Source of the DNA: Burkholderia sp. NRF60-BP8
GTDB taxonomy: Bacteria; Pseudomonadota; Gammaproteobacteria; Burkholderiales; Burkholderiaceae
Assembly: GCF_001522585.2 (NCBI RefSeq)
Contig: NZ_CP013374.1
Coordinates: 62,001-126,000, forward strand
DNA: 64,000 nucleotides
Direction of reading: 5' to 3'
Positions 29,696 through 40,205 of the stretch are shown piece by piece. The position numbers and the translations under genes are program-made. The notes beneath the pieces were generated by a model that was not told where the DNA came from, searched no databases, and worked only from the letters and a program-made list of their open reading frames with translations. Each line of letters opens with the position of its first letter. The first letter of the stretch is position 1.

Positions 29696-30894
29696 ACATG
29701 GCCTGGAGCCGCGCCCGCCGCATCCTGTGCGTGCGGCTCGACAGCATGGGCGACGTGCTGATGACGACGCCCGCGCTGCGCGCGCTGAAGGAAAGCGGCG
29801 CCGACCGCCGGCTGACGCTGCTGACGTCGCGCACGGGCGCCGCGCTCGCCACGCATCTGCCGATGGTCGACGACGTGTGGCGCTACGACGCGCCGTGGGT
29901 CAAGCATCCCGACGTGCGCGGCGACCCGGTGGCCGATCTCGACATGATCGACCGGCTGCTGGCGGCCCGCTTCGACGCGGCCGTGATCTTCACCGTCTAC
30001 AGCCAGAATCCGTTGCCCGCCGCGATGATGTGCTGGCTCGCCGGCATTCCGCTGCGGCTCGCGCATTGTCGCGAGAACCCGTACGAACTGCTGACCGACC
30101 GCGTGCCGGAAACCGAGCCGGAATCGCACGTGCGCCACGAGGTCGCGCGTCAGCTCGCGCTGGTGCGCACCGTCGGCGCGACGACGTCGGACTGGCGGAT
30201 GGCGTTCGACCCGGGTGACGTGGCGCGGCGCGCGCTGCACGCGCGTTTGCAGGCCGCGTTGCAACGCATCGGCGGCGCACGCGGGCCGGATGCGCGGCGC
30301 GCGCGCTGGCTGGTCGTCCATCCGGGCGCGAGCGCGGCGTCGCGGCGCTGGCCGGCCGAGCGTTTCGGCGAAGCCGCCGCCGCGGTCGCGCCGCTGTTCG
30401 ACGGCATCGCGGTGACGGGCAGCGCGGGCGAACGCGAGCTGATCGACGCGGTGTGCGAACGCGCCGGGCCGCGCGCCGTGCCGCTCGCCGGCGTGCTGCC
30501 GCTCGGCGAACTCGGCGCGCTGATCGAGACGGCCGATCTGCTGCTGTCGAACAACAGCGGCCCCGTGCATCTCGCGGCCGCGCTCGGCACGCCGGTGGTC
30601 GACCTGTACGCGCTGACCAATCCGCAGCACACGCCGTGGCGTGTGCCGCATCGTGTGCTGAACGTCGACGTGCCGTGCCGCAACTGCTACCGCAGCGTCT
30701 GCAATCAGCCCGGCCATCCGTGCCTGCGCGGCGTGAGCGTCGACGACGTGGTCGCCGCCGTGCACGCGTTGCTGCACGGCCGCGCGCGCCATGCGCAACG
30801 CGCGGCCGCGCGGGCTGCCGCGCACGGCGGCGAGCCGGTCGCGGCGCACGCATCGAACGTGCTGCCGTTCGCGCACGTCATCACGAGGAACTGA
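29692..30894 (+). CDS. Glycosyltransferase family 9 (heptosyltransferase-like)
   Basis: A 400-residue GT9 protein with the family's N-terminal VRLDSMGDVLMTTPALRALK and the C-terminal donor site VVHPGASAASRRWPAERFGE, then LLLSNNSGPVHLAAALGTP. GT9 enzymes transfer L,D- or D,D-heptose from ADP-heptose to lipid A core or other acceptors. A Cys-containing segment (CRNCYRSVCNQPGHPCL) near residue 325 is common in this subgroup. An Ala/Arg-rich tail follows. Overlaps the phosphatase gene by ATGA; the carbamoyltransferase starts 3 bases after its stop. Confidence 0.88.
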   Translation: MNMAWSRARRILCVRLDSMGDVLMTTPALRALKESGADRRLTLLTSRTGAALATHLPMVDDVWRYDAPWVKHPDVRGDPVADLDMIDRLLAARFDAAVIFTVYSQNPLPAAMMCWLAGIPLRLAHCRENPYELLTDRVPETEPESHVRHEVARQLALVRTVGATTSDWRMAFDPGDVARRALHARLQAALQRIGGARGPDARRARWLVVHPGASAASRRWPAERFGEAAAAVAPLFDGIAVTGSAGERELIDAVCERAGPRAVPLAGVLPLGELGALIETADLLLSNNSGPVHLAAALGTPVVDLYALTNPQHTPWRVPHRVLNVDVPCRNCYRSVCNQPGHPCLRGVSVDDVVAAVHALLHGRARHAQRAAARAAAHGGEPVAAHASNVLPFAHVITRN

Positions 30895-30897
30895 CGC

Positions 30898-32643
30898 ATG
30901 CCTGACCCGATCCATACGCTCGGCATCAACGCCGCTTTCCACGACAGCGCCGCGTGCATCGTGCGCGACGGCGTCGTGATCGCGGCGGCCGAGGACGAAC
31001 GCTTCACGCACGTGAAGCACGCGAAGCGCCCGGTGCCGTTCTCGACCTGGGAGCTGCCCTTCCACGCGATCGACTATTGCCTCGCGGAAGCGGGCATCAC
31101 GCTCGCCGACGTGGACCACGTCGCGTATTCGTACGACCCGTGGCTCGAACTCGACCGCGAAGGCACGGAGCCGGCGCTGACCCTGCCGCTGTCGCCGTCC
31201 GCGCATGCGCCGCGCGCCGACGGCGCGTCGCCGTGGCATCCGCTGTTCCTGTCGTCGATCGTCAACGCGCCGCGCCAGCTCGCGGGCGGCGCGCCGCATC
31301 ATCTGCAGCGGCGCTTTCGCGGCGTCACGCACGACGGGCCATTCCGCTGGCATTTCATCGAGCACCATCTCGCGCACGAGGCGAGCGCGTTTCTCGCGGC
31401 GCCGTTCGAGCGCTGCGCGGTGATGACGATGGACGGGCGCGGCGAGCGCGCGACGACCAGCTACGGCGTGTTCGACGGCCGCACGTACCGGCGGCTCGGG
31501 CAGGTCAACCTGCCGCATTCGCTCGGGCTGCTGTACGAGCGCGTGACCCGCTATCTCGGCTTCCTGCACTCGTCCGACGAATACAAGGTGATGGCGCTCG
31601 CGTCGTACGGCAAGCCGGTGTTCGCCGACGAGATGCGCAAGCTCGTGCGGTATCGCGACGCAGGGCGCTACGACGTGGTCGATGGCGATCTGGCCGCGCA
31701 ATTCGGGCCGCCGCGCGAACGCGGCGGTCCGATCGAGCCGCATCACTGCGACATCGCGCACGCGTTGCAACTGGTGCTCGAAGAGACGACGCTGCAGGCG
31801 GTCGACTGGCTGGCCGCCGAAACCGGCGAGCGGCAGCTCGCGATGGCGGGCGGCGTCGCGCTGAACTGCGTGATGAACGCGAAGATTCGCGATCGCGGCC
31901 CGTTCGACGACGTGTGGGTGCAGCCGGCCGCCGGCGACGCGGGCACGGCGCTCGGCGCCGCGCTGTGGACCGACTTCCGGATGCGCGGCGAGCGCGGCGG
32001 CTGGCGGATGGATCACGCGTATCTCGGGCCGGCTTACGACGACGATGCGATCGAGGCGTTCCTGAAGGAAGCGCAGCTGCCGTACCGGCGGCTCGCCGAC
32101 GTCGCCGCGCAGACGGCCGCGCTACTCGCGGCGAATCGCGTGATCGGCTGGTTCCAGGGGCGCATGGAATTCGGCCCGCGCGCGCTCGGCGCACGGTCGA
32201 TCCTCGCGTCGCCGATCGACCCGGACATGCAGCGCAAGCTGAACCGGATCAAGGATCGCGAGGATTTCCGGCCGGTCGCGCCGGTCGTGCTCGAAGACCG
32301 TGCGCATCACTGGTTCAGCGGCGGCCGGCGTACGCCGCTGCGCGCGCCGTTCATGCTGTTCGTGTACGACGTCGTGCCCGAGCGCGCCGAGAGGATTCCG
32401 GCGGTGCGCCACATCGATGGCACCGCGCGCGTGCAGACCGTCGACGAAACGCAGCACCCGCTGCTGCATGCGCTGCTGACCGAGTTCGACGCGCTCACCG
32501 GCGTGCCGGTGCTCGTCAACACGTCGTTCAACACGCGCGGCGAACCGATCGTGTGCTCGCCGCGCGACGCGATCGAATGCTTCTGGACGTCGCCGCTCGA
32601 CGCGCTCGTGATCGGGCCGTTCCTGCTGGAGAAACCGAGATGA
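30898..32643 (+). CDS. NodU/CmcH family carbamoyltransferase
   Basis: A 581-residue protein with both domains of O-carbamoyltransferases: an N-terminal ASKHA (Kae1-like) domain (LGINAAFHDSAACIVRDGVV, IEHHLAHEASAF, MTMDGRGE) and the C-terminal YrdC-like half (GWFQGRMEFGPRALGARSIL, NRIKDREDFRPVAPVV). These enzymes move a carbamoyl group from carbamoyl phosphate to hydroxyls of sugars or antibiotics (NodU on Nod factors, TobZ on tobramycin). Here it should carbamoylate a sugar of the glycan made by the surrounding glycosyltransferases. Stop/start overlap with the next gene. Confidence 0.92.
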   Translation: MPDPIHTLGINAAFHDSAACIVRDGVVIAAAEDERFTHVKHAKRPVPFSTWELPFHAIDYCLAEAGITLADVDHVAYSYDPWLELDREGTEPALTLPLSPSAHAPRADGASPWHPLFLSSIVNAPRQLAGGAPHHLQRRFRGVTHDGPFRWHFIEHHLAHEASAFLAAPFERCAVMTMDGRGERATTSYGVFDGRTYRRLGQVNLPHSLGLLYERVTRYLGFLHSSDEYKVMALASYGKPVFADEMRKLVRYRDAGRYDVVDGDLAAQFGPPRERGGPIEPHHCDIAHALQLVLEETTLQAVDWLAAETGERQLAMAGGVALNCVMNAKIRDRGPFDDVWVQPAAGDAGTALGAALWTDFRMRGERGGWRMDHAYLGPAYDDDAIEAFLKEAQLPYRRLADVAAQTAALLAANRVIGWFQGRMEFGPRALGARSILASPIDPDMQRKLNRIKDREDFRPVAPVVLEDRAHHWFSGGRRTPLRAPFMLFVYDVVPERAERIPAVRHIDGTARVQTVDETQHPLLHALLTEFDALTGVPVLVNTSFNTRGEPIVCSPRDAIECFWTSPLDALVIGPFLLEKPR

Positions 32644-33641
32644 ACGCGCGCGACACGCAACTGCCGCCGGTCGTGTCGGTGGTCGTGCCGACCTATCGGC
32701 GGCCCGACCTGCTCGCACGCTGCCTCGACGCGCTGTGCGTGCAGGTGTTCGATCCGACCACCTACGAGATCGTCGTCGTGGACGACGATCCGGCCGGCAG
32801 CGCGCGCGCCGTCGTCGATGCGTGCCGCACGCGCGTGACCGACGTGCCGGCGATCCGCTACATGACCGCGCCCGACACGCAGGGCCCGGCCGGCGCGCGC
32901 AACGTCGGCTGGCGCAGCGCGTGCGGCGCACTGATCGCGTTCACCGACGACGACACGATTCCCGATCCGACCTGGCTGCGCCACGGCGCGGCCGCGCTGC
33001 TGGCCGAGCCGTCGGCGGCGGCCGCGGCCGGCCGGATCGACGTGCCGCTGCGGCCGTGCCCGACCGACTACGAACGCGATGCGGCGGGGCTCGCGCATGC
33101 GGAATTCGCGACCGCGAACTGCTTCGTGCGGCGCGCGGCGCTCGAACGCGTCGGCGGCTTCGACGAACGCTTCACGCGCGCGTGGCGCGAGGACGCCGAC
33201 CTGATGTTCGCGCTGCGCGAGCATGCGGGGCCGATCGTCGAGGCCGACGCCGCGCGCATCGTGCATCCGGTGCGTCCCGCGCGCTGGGGATCGAGCATCG
33301 GCGCGCAGTCGAAGGTGTATTTCGATGCGCTGCTGTACAAGAAGCATCGCACGACTTACCGGCGTCATATCCGGCCGATGCCGCCGTGGCATTACTACGC
33401 GGCCGTGCTGGCCGCGCTCGGCGCGCTCGGTTTTTTCGCCGCCGGCTGGCCGGCGCCGGCCATCGTGTGCGCGGCGGTGTGGGCCGCGATTACCGCGGCG
33501 TTCTGCGCGAAACGGTTGCGCGGCACGCAGCTCACGCCGTCGCACGTGGCCGAAATGATCGTCACGTCCATCGCGATTCCGCCCGTGTCGCTGTACTGGC
33601 GCATGCGCGGCGCGCTTCACTTCAGGGTGCTGTTTTTATGA
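32640..33641 (+). CDS. Glycosyltransferase family 2 with C-terminal membrane segments
   Basis: A 333-residue GT-A transferase: VVSVVVPTYRRPDLLARCLD start, DDD-type metal motif (FTDDDTIPDP) and the acceptor-side ED motif (RAWREDADLMFAL). Two hydrophobic stretches near the C-terminus (YYAAVLAALGALGFFAAGW and the following AIVCAAVWAAITAAF) suggest membrane anchoring. Probably adds a sugar to a lipid-linked intermediate. Overlaps its neighbours by ATGA on both sides. Confidence 0.9.
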   Translation: MNARDTQLPPVVSVVVPTYRRPDLLARCLDALCVQVFDPTTYEIVVVDDDPAGSARAVVDACRTRVTDVPAIRYMTAPDTQGPAGARNVGWRSACGALIAFTDDDTIPDPTWLRHGAAALLAEPSAAAAAGRIDVPLRPCPTDYERDAAGLAHAEFATANCFVRRAALERVGGFDERFTRAWREDADLMFALREHAGPIVEADAARIVHPVRPARWGSSIGAQSKVYFDALLYKKHRTTYRRHIRPMPPWHYYAAVLAALGALGFFAAGWPAPAIVCAAVWAAITAAFCAKRLRGTQLTPSHVAEMIVTSIAIPPVSLYWRMRGALHFRVLFL

Positions 33642-34726
33642 AGCTCGACCCCAGCGTCGATTCCGGCGGCCCGAGCGGCCCGAAGCGGATCGCAGTGTTC
33701 CGCGCGCTGCAGCTCGGCGACATGCTGTGCGCGGTGCCCGCGCTGCGTGCGCTGCGGCGCGGCGAACCGGATGCGCGCATCACGTTGATCGGCCTGCCGT
33801 GGGCGCGCGAGTTCGCGTCGCGCTTTTCGGACTACATCGACGGTTTCATCGCCTTCCCCGGCGCGGCGGGGCTCGGCGAACAGCCCGAACCCGACGCGGC
33901 CACGCGCGAGGCGTTCATCGCCGAATGCCGCTCGCGCGACTTCGACCTCGCGATCCAGCTGCACGGCAGCGGCGCGCACACGAACGCGATCGTCGCGTCG
34001 CTCGGCGCGACGCGCACGGCCGGTTTCGTGCCGGCCGACGGCGGCACGGCCGCGCTCGACTGCACGCTCGTGTGGCGCGACGGCGAACCGGAAGTGGCGC
34101 GCTATCTGGCGCTCACGCGCAAGCTCGGTTACGCGGACTGGGGCGACTACCTCGAATTCCCGCTCGGCGGGCTCGACTACGCGCTGTGGCACGTGCTCTG
34201 CGACGAACACGCGCTCGATCCCGGCCGCTACGTGATCGTCCATCCCGGCGCGCGGATGGCGTCGCGGCGCTGGCCGGTCGAACGCTTCGCGCTTGCCGCG
34301 CGGCAGCTCGCCGACGACGGCTGGCAGATCGTGCTGACCGGCACGCGCGCGGAACTGGCGCTCGCGAGCGCGTTCGCCGAGCACCTCGGGCGGCCGTGCG
34401 TGAACCTGTGCGGCCGCACGCCGCTCGGCGCGCTGGCCGCGCTGATCGCCCGCGCGCGGCTGCTGCTGTGCAACGACACGGGCGTGTCGCACGTCGCGGC
34501 GGCGCTCGGCACGCCGAGCATCGTCGTCGCATGCGGCAGCGATACGGCCCGCTGGGCGCCGCTCGACGCCGAACGTCATCGCGTGCTCGCGAACTACCCG
34601 GCGTGCCGGCCGTGCATGTTCGATACGTGCCCGTACGGGCACGAGTGCGCGACGGCGATCGGCGTCGGCGAAGTGATCGATCGGGCGGGCGAGCTGCTCG
34701 CCGAGGAGAGACGTCATGTCACGTAA
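33638..34726 (+). CDS. Glycosyltransferase family 9 (second heptosyltransferase-like)
   Basis: A 362-residue GT9 protein: RIAVFRALQLGDMLCAVPAL at the N-terminus, donor-site VIVHPGARMASRRWPVERFA and LLLCNDTGVSHVAAALGTPS. The C-terminal ACRPCMFDTCPYGHEC segment is a Cys-rich loop like that of the first GT9. Two GT9 genes in one operon imply at least two heptose (or similar) additions. Overlaps both neighbours. Confidence 0.9.
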   Translation: MKLDPSVDSGGPSGPKRIAVFRALQLGDMLCAVPALRALRRGEPDARITLIGLPWAREFASRFSDYIDGFIAFPGAAGLGEQPEPDAATREAFIAECRSRDFDLAIQLHGSGAHTNAIVASLGATRTAGFVPADGGTAALDCTLVWRDGEPEVARYLALTRKLGYADWGDYLEFPLGGLDYALWHVLCDEHALDPGRYVIVHPGARMASRRWPVERFALAARQLADDGWQIVLTGTRAELALASAFAEHLGRPCVNLCGRTPLGALAALIARARLLLCNDTGVSHVAAALGTPSIVVACGSDTARWAPLDAERHRVLANYPACRPCMFDTCPYGHECATAIGVGEVIDRAGELLAEERRHVT

Positions 34727-35666
34727 GCGATTGCGCGTGCTGACCTGGCACGTGCATGGCAACTACCTGTATTACCTGTCGCAGGCGCCGCACGATTTCT
34801 ACATCGTGACGAAGCCGCAGCATCCGCCCGGCTATGCGGGCCGCGTCGGGCACCTGCCGTGGGGCGACAACGTGCACGAGGTGCCGGCCGAGTGCGTGCG
34901 CGACACCGCATTCGACTGCGTGCTGTACCAGCACGTGAATCATTACCGGAACGACCGCCTGCGGCTGCTGAGCGACGCGCAGCGCGCGCTGCCGACGCTG
35001 TTCGTCGAGCACGATCCGCCGCGCGAGCATCCGACCGACACGCTGCATCCGGTGCAGGACCCGAACGTGTTGCTGGTGCACGTGACGCCGTTCAACGCGC
35101 TGATGTGGGACAACGGCGTGACGCCGACGCGCGTGATCGAGCACGGCGTGCTGCTGCCGGAAGGCGTCGAGTATCACGGCACGCTGCCGAAGGGCGTCGC
35201 CGTCGTGAACAACCTCGCGCGGCGCGGCCGACGCCTCGGCGCGGACCTGTTCGAGGTCGTGCGGCATAGCGTGCCGATCGATCTGGTCGGGATGGGCTCG
35301 ACCGAACTCGGCGGGATCGGCGAAGTGCCGAATCCGGCGCTGCCGCAATTCCTGTCGCACTACCGATTCTTCTTCAATCCGATTCGCTACACGAGCCTCG
35401 GGCTCGCGGTGATCGAGGCGATGATGATCGGGCTGCCGATCGTCGCACTCGCGACGACCGAGATGGCGCAACTCGTGAAGACCGGCAGCAACGGCGTGGC
35501 CGATACGCGGCCGGCCGTGCTGATCGACGCGATGCGGATGTTGATTCGCGATCAGGAACTGGCGCGCGAGTGGGGCGCGGCGGCCCGGCGCGACGCCTGC
35601 GAGCGATTCGGCATCGAGCGCTTCGCGCGCGACTGGGACGCCGCGCTGCGCGACGTGACGGCGTGA
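34716..35666 (+). CDS. Glycosyltransferase (GT1/GT4-like, GT-B fold)
   Basis: A 316-residue protein starting VLTWHVHGNYLYYLSQAPHD, with a GT-B donor domain near the C-terminus (RFFFNPIRYTSLGLAVIEAM, the Glu motif). Good AGGAGAG site before the ATG, which overlaps the previous gene by 11 bases. It is the last gene of the operon and is followed by a hairpin. Sugar and acceptor unknown. Confidence 0.82.
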   Translation: MSRKRLRVLTWHVHGNYLYYLSQAPHDFYIVTKPQHPPGYAGRVGHLPWGDNVHEVPAECVRDTAFDCVLYQHVNHYRNDRLRLLSDAQRALPTLFVEHDPPREHPTDTLHPVQDPNVLLVHVTPFNALMWDNGVTPTRVIEHGVLLPEGVEYHGTLPKGVAVVNNLARRGRRLGADLFEVVRHSVPIDLVGMGSTELGGIGEVPNPALPQFLSHYRFFFNPIRYTSLGLAVIEAMMIGLPIVALATTEMAQLVKTGSNGVADTRPAVLIDAMRMLIRDQELAREWGAAARRDACERFGIERFARDWDAALRDVTA

Positions 35667-35671
35667 GGTAA

Positions 35672-35706
35672 CGGCGTGACGACGTGACGAAGGCGGCGTC
35701 ACGCCG
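35672..35706. terminator. Hairpin between the glycan operon and the sigma-54 activator gene
   Basis: A 10-bp perfect inverted repeat (CGGCGTGACG / CGTCACGCCG, 15-base loop) in the 44-base gap between convergent genes; probably a bidirectional transcript end. No T tract. Confidence 0.5.
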
Positions 35707-35710
35707 CAAT

Positions 35711-36748
35711 TCACTGCGTCGTTGGGGGCGGCGAAGCGGGCGTGCTGCCGCTGTTCGCGGCATTCGGCGACGCGGGCGCGGTGCCGTTGGCCGCATTGCG
35801 CTCGTTCTCGGGCAGCAGCGCGAGGCGGTTGTACAGCGTTTTCAGGCTGATGCCGAGCGCCTTCGCGGTGCGCGGCTTGTCGCCGTTGAAATGGCGCAGC
35901 GACGCGACGATGAAGCGCTGCTGCGTATGCGCGAGCGTCGTGCCGATATGCAGCGTCATCGCGTTGTGGCGCACTTCCTCGCGCGGCGGCTGACGGCGCG
36001 GCAACTGCAGTTCGATCTGCTCGTCGGCGAGGATGAACGCGCGCTCCAGCGCGTTGCGCAGTTCGCGTACGTTGCCGGGCCACGTGTACGCACGCAGCGC
36101 CTTCATCGCCTGCGTCGACAGGCGCTTCCTCGTGCGGTGCCGCGCGTTCAGGCGTTCGACGATCTGCAGCGCGATGTCGCCGACGTCGTCCTCGCGCTGC
36201 CTGAGCGCGGGCACGTGCAGTGCGATCGGCGCGATCCGGTAGAACAGGTCTTCGCGCAGCCGGCCGCTGCGCAGTGCCTCGACCGGATCGTGGTGGGTGG
36301 CCGCGACGATCCGCACGTCGAGCGGAATCGGCTCGTGGCCGCCCACGCGCACGATCGTGTTGGTTTCGAGCGTGCGCAGCAGCTTGACCTGCAATTCGGC
36401 GGGCATCTCGGCGATCTCGTCGAGAAACAGCGTGCCGCCGCGCGCGGCCTCGAACATGCCCACATGTTGTGCAACGGCGCCGGTGAAGCTGCCTTTTTCG
36501 TGACCGAACAACTGCGACTCCGCGATGTCCTTCGGAATCGCGCCGCAGTTGACGGGCACGAACGGCCCGCGCCGGCGCGGGCTCATGTCGTGAATGAGCC
36601 GGGCGACGATATCCTTGCCCGCCCCGCTTTCGCCGACCACCAGCACACTCACGCGGGTGGCGGCGACGCGCGACACTTTCAGCAGCAAATCCTGAATTGT
36701 TCGCGAACGCCCGAACAGCCGCGTGCCGTCATCGTCGGATTTCGACAT
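35711..36748 (-). CDS. Sigma-54-dependent activator without receiver domain
   Basis: About 345 residues from the ATG at 36748. AAA+ domain with Walker A GESGAGKD (39-46), the sigma-54-contact loop GSFTGA (86-91) and Walker B GTLFLDEIAEMP, then a Fis-type HTH (about 285-320, TAKALGISLKTLYNRLALLP) and a Pro/Ala-rich tail. There is no N-terminal sensory domain, as in PspF/HrpR-type activators, so activity is likely controlled by a partner protein or by expression. An upstream GTG at 36814 would add 22 residues but falls inside a palindrome. Divergent from the receiver-bearing activator. Confidence 0.88.
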   Translation of the reverse strand: MSKSDDDGTRLFGRSRTIQDLLLKVSRVAATRVSVLVVGESGAGKDIVARLIHDMSPRRRGPFVPVNCGAIPKDIAESQLFGHEKGSFTGAVAQHVGMFEAARGGTLFLDEIAEMPAELQVKLLRTLETNTIVRVGGHEPIPLDVRIVAATHHDPVEALRSGRLREDLFYRIAPIALHVPALRQREDDVGDIALQIVERLNARHRTRKRLSTQAMKALRAYTWPGNVRELRNALERAFILADEQIELQLPRRQPPREEVRHNAMTLHIGTTLAHTQQRFIVASLRHFNGDKPRTAKALGISLKTLYNRLALLPENERNAANGTAPASPNAANSGSTPASPPPTTQ

Positions 36749-36802
36749 GGAGTAGGACCGAGTTGGGAAGTTTTGACCGAAGGTGTCGTGATCAGGTAAA
36801 AA

Positions 36803-36821
36803 ACGACGTGGCACACGTCGT
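36803..36821. promoter_or_regulatory. 19-bp dyad, candidate operator between divergent activator genes
   Basis: A perfect 8-bp inverted repeat (ACGACGTG, GCA spacer, CACGTCGT), 55 bases upstream of one activator start and about 270 from the other. The whole 343-base gap (36749-37091) is less G+C-rich than its surroundings and must hold both promoters. No -24/-12 element was found in it. Confidence 0.5.
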
Positions 36822-37091
36822 CATTCACGTATGCAGGATACCTTTTATACCGATTCGTCGACATTGAATCTGGCAATGCGGCTGGCGTCGATAGATAGAT
36901 TTATTCGATGAACGGCGAATGCACGACACCGTTCTTCTATACTGCTAAGCACTCGTTTTCAGTGCAGGACCGCTTGTCTGCCCGATCGTGTGCAGCGTTG
37001 AAGATGCGTCGTGTGCCCGATGCGTGCACGACGCTGCACGTGTCGCGGTGCCGGCCCACGCATGCGCCGGGCCGCATTAAAAGGAGCCTCG

Positions 37092-38459
<1,368 letters not shown>

Positions 38460-38488
38460 TGTGGCCCCGCTCGCGCTCAGGGTTCCGT

Positions 38489-39352
38489 TCATGGTCCCGT
38501 TTCGGCCTCGCGGTGCGCGTCGCGCTCGAGCCTCCGCCGCATGCGTTCGACGTGCGGCGGAATCGCGCGTCGTTCGCGCACGATCCACGGCAGGCCGGCG
38601 AACGTGCGCACGATCGCCCGTTCGCGGCGCAGCAGCGGCAACATGCGCACCGTATGCAGCCACGCGGCCGCGGCCGGCCATCTGAGCCACGCCGTCCATA
38701 CCGCGTTGCGGGCGGCGGTGCGCGCGCGCGTGGGCCGGTCGCGCTGCGCCGACGGGTAGTGATGGACCGTCAGGTGCGGCGCATACACGAGCCAGTGGCC
38801 GGCGCGACACAGATCGAGCGCGAGCAGCGCTTCCTCGCCGCCGAGAAAGTAGCGCGGATGGTAGCCGCCCGCGCGTACGAACGCGTCGCGCCGGAACGCG
38901 GTCGCGCCGGCCAGCAGCCCGAGGATCGCGCGGCCCGGCAGCGCGACGGGCGCGTCCAGCGGGCTGTCGGCCATCAGCCGGCAGGTCGGGTCCTCGCGTC
39001 GGTCGGGGCCGACGAGCACGCGTGCGGTGACGGCCGCGACGTGCGGATACGCGTCGAGCAGGTTCGCGGCTTCGGCGATCGAACCGGGCGCCCACCACGT
39101 GTCGTCGTCGCAAAACGCGACATGGCGCGTGCGCGCCACGGCGACGCCGAGATTGCGGCCGGCCGCGCCGAGGTTGCCCGGCGCATGCACGAGCGCGACA
39201 TGCGCGAAGCGCTCGCGGATCAGCGCGGCCGTCTCGGCGTCCGCCCCGTTGTCGACGACGACGATCGCCGGCCGATCGGGCAGCGCGGAAAGATGGTCGA
39301 GCGTGCGCGCGAGTTCGGCGGCGCGCCGGCAGGTCAGCACGATGGCGGTCAT
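38489..39352 (-). CDS. Glycosyltransferase family 2
   Basis: A 287-residue GT-A protein: TAIVLTCRRAAELARTLDHL, a DDD-like motif (VAFCDDDTWWAPGS) and a later GGEEALLALDL segment at the acceptor site. The ATG at 39352 is used; an ATG at 39412 overlapping the end of the PIG-L gene by 22 bases is possible and would imply tight coupling. It runs convergent to the response-regulator gene. Sugar unknown. Confidence 0.85.
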   Translation of the reverse strand: MTAIVLTCRRAAELARTLDHLSALPDRPAIVVVDNGADAETAALIRERFAHVALVHAPGNLGAAGRNLGVAVARTRHVAFCDDDTWWAPGSIAEAANLLDAYPHVAAVTARVLVGPDRREDPTCRLMADSPLDAPVALPGRAILGLLAGATAFRRDAFVRAGGYHPRYFLGGEEALLALDLCRAGHWLVYAPHLTVHHYPSAQRDRPTRARTAARNAVWTAWLRWPAAAAWLHTVRMLPLLRRERAIVRTFAGLPWIVRERRAIPPHVERMRRRLERDAHREAETGP

Positions 39353-39390
39353 GCGCGGTTCGCCCGGCGGCAGCGCGATGCGCGCGGGCG

Positions 39391-40086
39391 TTACGCGGAC
39401 GTGACGTCGCATTCGAGCCGCCAGATCGTTTCGGGTTCGTGGAGAGCGGCGCGCATATGAGGTTCGAACAGCATTACCTGGCTCGCATAGGCATCGACGG
39501 CGGCGGCTTTCGCGGCGGCGCCCGTCGCATCGCGGCCGGCGGGCGGCGCGACCGGGTGCGCGACCCAGCCGCGCTCGCGCCAGCCGATCAGGCGCCTGGC
39601 CATCAGCCCGTCGATGCGGCGATACGGCACGTCCTCGTAGAAGCGCCAGATGCGCGCCGGATCGTCTTCGCGCAGCAGCGACAGCATGGCTTCCTGCACC
39701 TGCAGGTGATCGCGGTGGAACAGGCCGGCCGGCGCGAGCACGTCGAAGCCCGGGTGCGCGTCGATCGTCGCGGCCACGCGCGCCGCGATCGCGGTCGACG
39801 TGGCCGGCATGCCGTACTGATCGTCGAGGAAGTCGAGCCACACGGGGCGTGCGTCGAGCAGCGCGAGCGCGCGGCGGTCTTCGTCGCGGCGCGCGCGCAC
39901 CGCTTCGTCGGCGTCGCGAAACCCTGCGCGGCGATCCCACGGCGGCGCGGGCGTGCCGTGCGGCGGGATCCCCGCGAATACGGTGACGACGATCGAGCCG
40001 GGCGCCTGCGCGAGCAGTTGTCCGCAACTGAAGACGGCATCGTCGAGATGCGGCGAGACGACGAGCCAGCGTGTCGGGTCGGGCAT
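39391..40086 (-). CDS. PIG-L family sugar N-deacetylase
   Basis: A 231-residue LmbE/PIG-L protein: the metal motif PHLDDAVFSCG near residue 12 and the FHRDHLQVQ motif near residue 124. PIG-L enzymes deacetylate GlcNAc residues (GPI precursor, mycothiol MshB, bacillithiol BshB, antibiotic sugars). Paired with the GT2 gene downstream, it likely removes an acetyl group from a glycan intermediate. GGAGATCC precedes the ATG; a near-consensus -24/-12 promoter lies upstream. Confidence 0.88.
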   Translation of the reverse strand: MPDPTRWLVVSPHLDDAVFSCGQLLAQAPGSIVVTVFAGIPPHGTPAPPWDRRAGFRDADEAVRARRDEDRRALALLDARPVWLDFLDDQYGMPATSTAIAARVAATIDAHPGFDVLAPAGLFHRDHLQVQEAMLSLLREDDPARIWRFYEDVPYRRIDGLMARRLIGWRERGWVAHPVAPPAGRDATGAAAKAAAVDAYASQVMLFEPHMRAALHEPETIWRLECDVTSA

Positions 40087-40137
40087 GGCGTGAGGATCTC
40101 CATCGTGAGCGGCCGGGCCGCCGGTGCCGATCGGCCA

Positions 40138-40151
40138 GCATGCGCCGTGCC
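40138..40151 (-). promoter_or_regulatory. Predicted sigma-54 promoter (minus strand)
   Basis: On the minus strand it reads GGCACG-GCGC-ATGC followed by T: perfect -24 element and one change in the -12 element. It is 51 bases before the PIG-L ATG. Confidence 0.55.
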
Positions 40152-40205
40152 CGCCGGCGGCGCCCCCGGCGCCCGCTGTCGACTGTTCCCGCAGGAGCGT
40201 GTTCA

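Noticed and set aside
36749..37091. Sigma-54 promoters for the two activator genes
   Set aside because: TGGCAC at 36809 and CTGGCA near 36870 look like -24 elements, but neither has a -12 GC at the right distance.
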